A stretch of 64,000 nt of DNA from positions 1-64,000 of the forward strand of contig NZ_JYDE01000020.1 of the NCBI RefSeq assembly GCF_003263515.1. Direction: 5' to 3'. The notes below the pieces were generated by a model. That model searched no databases. It saw nothing but the letters and a program-made list of their open reading frames with translations, and was not told the DNA's origin. The translations under genes and the position numbers were made by a program. Positions 58,506 through 64,000 of the stretch are shown in pieces; the first letter of the stretch is position 1; each line of letters starts with the position of its first letter. Source of the DNA: Rahnella inusitata. Lineage in GTDB: Bacteria; Pseudomonadota; Gammaproteobacteria; Enterobacterales; Enterobacteriaceae.

Positions 58506-60122
58506 TTAGTGCTTGCTCAGCCAGACGTCGTAGGCGTTTTCCGGCATCTGTTTAAACGGACGGAAACCGACCCCGTGAACGTAAGATGCTGCCGCGATCT
58601 GGTCTTCCGGTTCATACAACGGGATGGCCAGCGCCTGCTGCAAAATGGCGAAATGCTGCAACTGGCCGTAGAAGGTTTTGCGTTCGGTGTTATCCAGCGT
58701 TTGTGACGCGCCTTTTAGCAGCGGAATGATTTCCGGCGCATCGGTGCGGCTGTAGTTGATAGCCCCTCCCGCGTTAACCGGCAGGTAATGATTTTCGATA
58801 TCGATGCCGTCAGTGTCGGTGTTTGAGTTGGCAATCGAGCCGAATTCCCCGGTTTTACGCACTTCGGTATAAGTGCCGGAATCGACATAACGGATTTTTA
58901 AATCGATGCCCAGCCGCTGCCGTGCCTGCGCCTGCAAGGCCTGCAACAGCACATCGCGCTGATCGCGTACCGTCGCCTGCGCCTGAATAATCTCGATGGA
59001 CAGCGGCTTGCCGTCTTTAGTCCGGATGCCGTCCGCGCCTTTGGTTTTCCAGCCCGATTCATCCAGCAACTGGTTGGCGAGCGTCGGATTGTTGCCGTAT
59101 TTATTGACCAGACTGGCGTCATACAGCGGGTCAACCGGTGAAGTAATGCCCCAGACGCGGGTACGTTCACCGCGATAAATTGATTGCAGGATTGGCGAAA
59201 TATCCAGCCCCTGCAAAATCGCCTGACGGACTTTCACTTCCTGCGTCGGGCCATATTTCACGTTAAGAAACAGCGAGTAGGGCGTGCCGGTATTCAGGGC
59301 ATGCTGATAGGAAAAGTCGGCGTTGTCTTTGAATTCACCGGCGTCATTGCCGGACACGCCTTCAATCACATCCACCTGACCGGAAAGCAGCGCGCCGGTG
59401 CGCACCGAGGATTCCGGCAGGAAGCGGTAGGTCACGCCTTCGAGATAGGCCGGACCCTGATGTCTGGCATTGGCCGACGCCCAGTGGTAATCCGGGTTGC
59501 GCACATATTCAATCTGCTGGCCTTTTTCATAGCGTTTGAGAATGAACGGGCCGGTACCGGCGAGATCCGTACCGCCCGCTTTGAGCTGCGGCGAGGTCCA
59601 GGAAGACGGCGAAATCAGCTTCAGGCCAGCGGCGAAGGAGAGAAACGGGCTGTAAACCTGTTTGAGCGTAATGCTGACAGTGTGTTCGTCTGGTGTGGCG
59701 ACGCTCTCAATGCGGCCCGCCAGTGCGCAGATACTGGAACCCGCGCAGTAAGCCGGATCCTTCGCATGACGGAAGTTTTCCGCCACGGCATTGGCGTTGA
59801 GCTTCTCGCCGTTAGAGAATTTCACGTCATCACGCAGGGTGAAGGTATAGGTTTTGCCATCTTCGGAGACCGAATAACCGGTTGCCAGCCACGGGATATA
59901 ACCGCCGTCGGGCTTGCGCGCTAACAGGGATTCATAGGCGACACGCAGGATAAGCTCGGCTTTCGACTGGCCGTTAAGCTGCGGGTTGAGCGTATTGGGT
60001 TCGGTTTCCACGCCCCAGGTGAGCGTTCCGCCGGACTGCGGTTGTCCAGCGGCGTACAGCGACTGGCTGGAGGACATGACTAACAGCGTTAAAGCAGAAA
60101 GAGAGGCGACGGAGACTTTCAT
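58506..60122 (-). CDS. Family 5 extracellular solute-binding protein
   Basis: Periplasmic binding protein of 538 residues that heads the peptide-type operon. The signal peptide probably ends near SLYAAG. The mature part starts GGTLTWGVETEPNTLNPQLNG and includes DVKFSNGEKLNANAVAENF, a family 5 hallmark. The ligand may be a peptide, a glutathione conjugate or a sulfur or metal compound. The adjacent flavin monooxygenases suggest an organosulfur or N-containing ligand, which is inference. Confidence 0.9.
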   Translation of the reverse strand: MKVSVASLSALTLLVMSSSQSLYAAGQPQSGGTLTWGVETEPNTLNPQLNGQSKAELILRVAYESLLARKPDGGYIPWLATGYSVSEDGKTYTFTLRDDVKFSNGEKLNANAVAENFRHAKDPAYCAGSSICALAGRIESVATPDEHTVSITLKQVYSPFLSFAAGLKLISPSSWTSPQLKAGGTDLAGTGPFILKRYEKGQQIEYVRNPDYHWASANARHQGPAYLEGVTYRFLPESSVRTGALLSGQVDVIEGVSGNDAGEFKDNADFSYQHALNTGTPYSLFLNVKYGPTQEVKVRQAILQGLDISPILQSIYRGERTRVWGITSPVDPLYDASLVNKYGNNPTLANQLLDESGWKTKGADGIRTKDGKPLSIEIIQAQATVRDQRDVLLQALQAQARQRLGIDLKIRYVDSGTYTEVRKTGEFGSIANSNTDTDGIDIENHYLPVNAGGAINYSRTDAPEIIPLLKGASQTLDNTERKTFYGQLQHFAILQQALAIPLYEPEDQIAAASYVHGVGFRPFKQMPENAYDVWLSKH

Positions 60123-60431
60123 ATTTTTCCCATTAAGGTAATAAGCCAGACAATTTTCGAATATATAAAACGAATAAAATTCACGGTCCTGTTATGTGGA
60201 AGGGTGATTCCCGTAATGATTATTAAAGGTGCGTTGCCAGTATGTAAAATCACAATATTTGCTTATCAGAGAAAATAAATGACTTAGGCGTTTATTCCTC
60301 CGCGCTTATTCCTTTTTAGAGAAACTAAATGCTTTTTTCTTCGTGGCTTTAATGCGCCTGACCTCTATTTTTAACGCAAACGTTGTTCATCCAATTCAGC
60401 CTCAAATTAAGCCTAAAATTAAGGAATTCCA
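60123..60431. other. Divergent promoter region, peptide ABC operon and flavin monooxygenase
   Basis: A 309-bp AT-rich gap with no credible gene. Dyads typical of LysR-type sulfur regulators (CysB/Cbl) could lie here, for example around TTTTTAGAGAAACTAAATG near 60313-60331, but the match is too loose to call. AAGGA (60421-60425) is the ribosome-binding site of the monooxygenase gene. Confidence 0.45.
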
Positions 60432-61730
60432 TTGACTATTACCTCTCGCAGTCGCCTGAAAACGCTGGTCGGGGCAGGGAGCGTGGTGTACGCCTCCAAC
60501 GACGAAGACCGCCGGACCGGCATTACCCGCGCCATTGCCCTGGCTAAAATCGCTGAAAAAGAGAAGATCACCGGGTTGTTCACTGCCGACTTATTGCAGG
60601 CCGATCCTGACGGGCTTTCCGGTTCAACCGGCAGTCAGGATCCGCTCATCACACTGGCGGCGCTGAGCCAGGTCACCTCGCACATCGGGCTGATTGCCAC
60701 GGTCTCCACCACGTTTCAGCACCCGTATAATCTTGCGAGGCTGATCGGCACGCTCGATCACGTCAGCGGTGGTCGCGCGGGCTGGAACGCGGTGACGTCC
60801 TCTGTTGGCGAAGAGAACTTTGGTGAAATCACCTTACCCGCACCCGAAGTGCGCTACGCCCGCGCGACAGAATTCATTGAGGTCATCAACGCTTTATTTG
60901 ACGCCAACCAGCCGGACGCAGTACGTCGTAATAAAAGCGGCTCGGTCAGCATCGATCCACGTAAGTTGCAGCCGATCGACCATCACGGTGATTTCTTCCG
61001 CGTACAGGGGCCGCTGAACGTTCCGCCACCGCCGCAGCACCGTCCGGTGCAGTTTCAGGCCGGGCAATCCGAAGAAGGGCTGAAGCTGGGCGCGAGACTG
61101 GCCGAAGTGATTTACACCTCGCAGCCGACGCTCGACGACGCAAAAAGTTTTGTTGAACGTGTGCATCATCACGCCGATGCCTTTGGCCGCCGTGAAAACC
61201 GGCCACTTATCATGAACTCATTCCATTCGATCATCGGCGAAAGCCCGTCTGATGTGGCGCGGCGTCTTTTCGAGAAGCACGAGCGGATCGATTATGAGCA
61301 GGGACGTCTCAAAGTTGCCGACATGCTGGGCGGAGAGATTGACCTGCGTGATTTCGCTCTCGATCAGCCAATCCCGCTGCGGTTGCTGCCCGACATTGAG
61401 CAGGTCAACAGGCGGCGCGGACGTGCGGAAATCTTCAAGCGTTTCGCCCTGCAGGGTCTGACGCTGCGGGAGTTAATCATTCAGGCACAGGAAACCGGCC
61501 ACTGGTTCACCGCCGGAACTCCGGAGACGCTGGCCGACGCCATCGAGGAACGCTACCGCGCAGGCGTGCTGGATGTCATTTCACTGCACGGGCTGGGGCA
61601 GCCGGACCAGGAGGATTTGCTGATAAACGGGTTATTGCCGGAGTTGAGGAAAAGAGGGCTGATTGATACGGAGTATGGAGGCGGGGATTTTAGGGGAAAT
61701 CTTGGTCTGGCGCAGAAGCCGCTGCTGTAA
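60432..61730 (+). CDS. LLM-class flavin-dependent monooxygenase (NtaA/SnaA/DszA-like), TTG start
   Basis: A 432-residue member of the bacterial luciferase superfamily, NtaA/SnaA/DszA branch, which uses reduced FMN and O2 supplied by a separate reductase. Family marks are [47 protein letters not shown] (read in parts), the insertion HHGDFFRVQGPLNVPPPPQHRPV and QFQAGQSEEGLKLGARLAEVIY. Start is TTG with AAGGA 6 bp upstream; no in-frame ATG gives the conserved N-terminus. It faces a second, related gene (62213-63541) tail to tail. Known relatives oxidise chelators, S-modified cysteines and dibenzothiophene sulfone. Confidence 0.88.
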   Translation: MTITSRSRLKTLVGAGSVVYASNDEDRRTGITRAIALAKIAEKEKITGLFTADLLQADPDGLSGSTGSQDPLITLAALSQVTSHIGLIATVSTTFQHPYNLARLIGTLDHVSGGRAGWNAVTSSVGEENFGEITLPAPEVRYARATEFIEVINALFDANQPDAVRRNKSGSVSIDPRKLQPIDHHGDFFRVQGPLNVPPPPQHRPVQFQAGQSEEGLKLGARLAEVIYTSQPTLDDAKSFVERVHHHADAFGRRENRPLIMNSFHSIIGESPSDVARRLFEKHERIDYEQGRLKVADMLGGEIDLRDFALDQPIPLRLLPDIEQVNRRRGRAEIFKRFALQGLTLRELIIQAQETGHWFTAGTPETLADAIEERYRAGVLDVISLHGLGQPDQEDLLINGLLPELRKRGLIDTEYGGGDFRGNLGLAQKPLL

Positions 61731-61742
61731 CGGCTTTTAAAG

Positions 61743-61797
61743 TTTGACCGGGAATGTTTCGGTTTCTCAATTGCAGTGATCGCTTAACTCCCTGCGC
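61743..61797 (+). repeat. Repeat family C, copy 2
   Basis: Reverse complement of 147-200 with a handful of substitutions; the shared text includes GTTTCGGTTTCTCAATT and GCAGTGATCGCTTAAC on the plus strand. It begins 12 bp past the monooxygenase stop, the same place relative to its gene as copy 1 has to nth. Confidence 0.7.
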
Positions 61798-61813
61798 GGT
61801 CCCTTCTCTCGGT

Positions 61814-61835
61814 CCTGAAGCCTCTGGTCTTCAGG
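61814..61835 (+). terminator. Hairpin after the plus-strand flavin monooxygenase
   Basis: CCTGAAG-CCTCTGGT-CTTCAGG is a 7-bp perfect stem, with a T-run (GGATTTTTTG) about 20 bp further on. It may terminate the 60432-61730 transcript, though the distance to the T-run is long. Confidence 0.4.
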
Positions 61836-61879
61836 CCGCTTCGTTCAACAGGATTTTTTGATCGCGCCATCTCAGGATT

Positions 61880-62156
61880 TTAAAAAAACAAAAAGAAAGT
61901 TTGCACAACGTATTTGGTTTTTTTGAAATGCTCCGAGTGGGTGAAGTTGTGACCTAAAAAGCGCTGGCCGCGTTCAAAAATCATGCCGGAGGAAGAGGTG
62001 GAAAACCGCGCATTTTTTTGCGCGGGTTGTAACCCGACCGGAGGGCACCGCGCAGCGGCGGGATTTTGCGGCAATAGCAGAAATACCTGAAACATAGCCG
62101 GGATGCATGGCACATGTTTTAAAGAGCCCGGGATTCTCAAGGGGGGCGGCGATAGA
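61880..62156. other. Structured intergenic element with two short overlapping frames
   Basis: Gene-free by my reading but dense in structure. CCGCGCA-TTTTTT-TGCGCGG (62006-62025) overlaps CGGGTT-GT-AACCCG (62023-62036), so two alternative hairpins compete. On the minus strand two overlapping frames of 86 (61880-62140) and 71 codons (61974-62189) lack good ribosome-binding sites. Their peptides (AMHPGYVSGISAIAAKSRRC in one frame) look like translated repeat or short phage-satellite-type hypothetical proteins, which I could not verify. Confidence 0.4.
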
Positions 62157-62211
62157 CCCCCTTTGAGGCCGGTTTGGGCGGCAGCCCAAGGTCTTGAAAT
62201 TGAAATTGAAA
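62151..62211 (-). repeat. Repeat family B, copy 2
   Basis: GCGATAGACCCCC, then TTTGAGGCC and the hairpin TTGGGC-GGCA-GCCCAA (62173-62188), then GGTCTTGAAAT. It aligns with 16571-16625. It ends 2 bp before the stop codon of the minus-strand flavin monooxygenase, directly at that gene's 3' end, and may act as its terminator hairpin. Confidence 0.65.
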
Positions 62212-62212
62212 C

Positions 62213-63541
62213 TTAAGCCAGAGCGGCTTCAGCTGCAAACTGATTCTCCGGCTCCCTCAACCCCAAATTCTCCCTCAACGTTTCCCCTTCATATTCAGTA
62301 CGATACAGCCCACGCTGCTGGAGCAGTGGAATGACAGTTTCCACGAAATCATCAAACGCCGTCGGCGTCCCCCCGCGAACGATAAAACCGTCTGTCGCCC
62401 CCGAGGTGAACCAGTGTTCCAGCCCGTCGGCGATATCTTCGGCAGTACCGAAGAACGTCGGGCGCGGGGTAGCGGCTTCCAGTGCGGCCTGACGCAGCGT
62501 CAGCCCGCGTTCGAGAGCGTTGCGTTTGATTTCATCGGTGGTGCTGCGGAAACTGTTTTGGCCGAGATCGCCGATGTCCGGGAACGGCGCATCCGGGTCG
62601 TGCTGGCTGAAATCGTAATGCTCAAAGTAACGGCCAAGATAGTCGAGCGCGCTTTTCAGCGTTACCAGCTGCGCCGTTTCCTGATACTGACGCTCGGCAT
62701 CCGTGACAGTGTCACCAATAATTACGCTGATGCCCTGAAACACACGGATATCCCCGGCATCGCGGCCATTTTCCACCAGCTGACGGCGGACATCATCGCG
62801 GAACTCACGTGCCAGTTCGGGGGTTTCCTGACGGGTATAGATCGCGTCGGCGGCTTCGGCGGCAAAGGCTTTGCCCTGATCGGATGCTCCGGCCTGAAAC
62901 ACCACCGGACGCCCTTGGGGTGATCGCCCAACGTTCAGCGGACCCTGCACCGAGAAGTATTTTCCATGGTGATTGAGCGTGTGCAATTTATCCGCCGCAA
63001 AAAATTCGCCGCTGGCTTTGTCACGCACGAACGCATCTTTCTCCCACGAATCCCACAAGCCTTTCACCACGCTGACATATTCGCTGGCGATGCGATAGCG
63101 CTCGTCGTGTTCAGGGTGTTTATCGCGCGAGAAGTTTTTGGCGGAGCCTTCCAGGGGAGAAGTCACCACGTTCCAGCCCGCACGGCCGCCGCTCAGGTGA
63201 TCAAGGCTGGCGAACTGGCGTGCAACGGTAAACGGCTCGCTGTAAGAGGTGGAAAGCGTCGCCACCAGCCCGATTTTTTGGGTGACTAACGACAGCGCCG
63301 ACAGCAGGGTGATCGGTTCAAAACGGTTGAGAAAATGCGGAATGGATTTCTCTGTAATAAACAGCCCATCGGCGACAAATAAGAAATCAAACTTTGCCTG
63401 TTCGGCTTTTTGCGCTAATTGCTGACAGAACTGAATATTTATACTGGCGTCGGCCACGGCGTCAGGGTGTCGCCATGCGGACATATTTCCCGATGCGCCC
63501 TGAATAATCGCGCCCAGACGGATGTACTGTTTATGGCTCAT
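62213..63541 (-). CDS. LLM-class flavin-dependent monooxygenase (NtaA/YxeK-like)
   Basis: A 442-residue second member of the NtaA/SnaA/DszA family. It begins [34 protein letters not shown] (seen in part), then [64 protein letters not shown] (in part) and [39 protein letters not shown] (in part). This form is close in style to NtaA and to Bacillus YxeK/CmoJ. It is 32 bp from a GNAT gene on the same strand, so the two are probably one operon. No flavin reductase gene is in the window. Confidence 0.9.
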   Translation of the reverse strand: MSHKQYIRLGAIIQGASGNMSAWRHPDAVADASINIQFCQQLAQKAEQAKFDFLFVADGLFITEKSIPHFLNRFEPITLLSALSLVTQKIGLVATLSTSYSEPFTVARQFASLDHLSGGRAGWNVVTSPLEGSAKNFSRDKHPEHDERYRIASEYVSVVKGLWDSWEKDAFVRDKASGEFFAADKLHTLNHHGKYFSVQGPLNVGRSPQGRPVVFQAGASDQGKAFAAEAADAIYTRQETPELAREFRDDVRRQLVENGRDAGDIRVFQGISVIIGDTVTDAERQYQETAQLVTLKSALDYLGRYFEHYDFSQHDPDAPFPDIGDLGQNSFRSTTDEIKRNALERGLTLRQAALEAATPRPTFFGTAEDIADGLEHWFTSGATDGFIVRGGTPTAFDDFVETVIPLLQQRGLYRTEYEGETLRENLGLREPENQFAAEAALA

Positions 63542-63573
63542 GTTTTTTCCTTATTTATAATTCATTTCCGGCG

Positions 63574-64000
63574 CTATGCCAGCGCACGTAATTCATTGAG
63601 GGAGCGAACAGCGGGCTTATTTTCCTGCACGTCGAACGCATGCTGATCGAGTATTTTTCGCAGATACACCAGTTCGACGCCCAGCGGATTGGTTGCGGTG
63701 TGAAACGGCTCGTAGCCGCGCCGCTGATAGAGACTCGTCAGCCACGGGTGTTCGATTGCCGTCGCCAGATACACGGCCGGGGATTTCAGCGTATCGCGCA
63801 AAAATGTTTCTTCCACGTAGCGGATAATCTCGCGGCCATAGCCTTGCCCTTTGGCATGTTCGGCGACGGCAAACCAGTGAACGAAAGGCCAGGGCGCCAG
63901 ATGATTTTTTGCCGGTGTCCACTGAAAACGGGTGGTCAACGTGGCGGTCAGCCCGGCGTCAGTTTCCAGCACATAGGTGGTTTCGCTGCGGATCACTTCG
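63574..64000 (-). CDS. GNAT-family N-acetyltransferase (5' end outside window)
   Basis: At least 140 residues of a GCN5-related acetyltransferase. The acetyl-CoA loop is visible as AVAEHAKGQGYGREIIRYVEE (Q/RxxGxG/A type GQGYG), followed by VYLATAIEHPWLTSLYQRRGYEPF, a typical GNAT C-terminal half. The frame is open to the window edge; the GTG at 63996 is not a convincing start, so the N-terminal strand lies outside. Next to an NtaA-type monooxygenase it recalls the YxeL/SnaA acetyltransferases that N-acetylate S-modified cysteines, which is inference. Confidence 0.75.
   Translation of the reverse strand, partial: EVIRSETTYVLETDAGLTATLTTRFQWTPAKNHLAPWPFVHWFAVAEHAKGQGYGREIIRYVEETFLRDTLKSPAVYLATAIEHPWLTSLYQRRGYEPFHTATNPLGVELVYLRKILDQHAFDVQENKPAVRSLNELRALA

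Noticed and set aside
59184-59924. 246-codon plus-strand frame inside the family 5 binding protein gene
   Set aside because: The minus-strand gene has a signal peptide and family motifs throughout; the plus-strand frame has none.
61880-62189. Two overlapping minus-strand frames (86 and 71 codons) as real small proteins
   Set aside because: They overlap each other out of frame, lack ribosome-binding sites, and cross hairpins and repeat B. Kept as a structured region rather than as genes.

Overview
This window looks like chromosome of an enterobacterium in the Yersiniaceae/Enterobacterales range (Rahnella- or Serratia-like; the genus is a guess). The reasons are the enteric gene orders nth-rnfEGDCBA-ydgK, ynfM/ynfL-mlc-bioD2 and ascG/ascFB, proteins that read like close relatives of E. 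coli DcuC, YnfM, Mlc and AscG, and dense packing. I saw no phage, integrase, transposase, rRNA, tRNA or CRISPR array.

Layout. 1-7 kb: nth and the complete Rnf/Rsx electron-transport operon, then ydgK, all on the minus strand. 7-10 kb: dcuC and an FAD monooxygenase with a Fur-like palindrome in its promoter. 10.2-16.4 kb: a plus-strand operon of GntR regulator, Cys/Met-type PLP lyase and a complete sugar-type ABC importer, which is an unusual pairing. 16.7-22.9 kb: ynfM/ynfL, mlc, bioD2 and a DHA2 drug exporter. 22.9-26.4 kb: an FbpABC/AfuABC-like importer with a possible Pho box. 26.5-35.0 kb: histidine utilisation (hutG, hutI, hutC, hutF, hutD, hutH, hutU), using the HutF/HutG five-step route, with three copies of the putative HutC operator TGTATAGACAA. 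35.2-37.2 kb: a PAS-PAS-GGDEF-EAL protein. 37.6-41.9 kb: ascG/ascFB (arbutin, salicin, cellobiose). 42.0-44.7 kb: a second sugar locus with a LacI regulator, a GH5-like hydrolase and a decayed GPH-family transporter. 44.7-51.6 kb: ferric-siderophore uptake (FecI-FecR-TonB receptor-FhuD-FhuB) with Fur boxes but no ATPase. 51.9-64.0 kb: an accessory block with a polar amino-acid importer (binding protein frameshifted), a peptide-type importer, two NtaA/DszA-type flavin monooxygenases and a GNAT acetyltransferase. That gene set resembles the Bacillus yxe and ytm systems for salvaging sulfur from S-modified cysteine, and is my best candidate for an undescribed system here.

Intergenic DNA carries at least three dispersed repeat families (called A, B and C below). 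They sit at the 3' ends of genes and recombine as modules: A and C after nth, A after the FAD monooxygenase, A+A+B after the sugar ABC operon and ynfM, and C and B between the two convergent flavin monooxygenases. Start codons were re-chosen where the longest reading frame overruns a plausible ribosome-binding site. All family assignments come from reading the sequence, with no database search.
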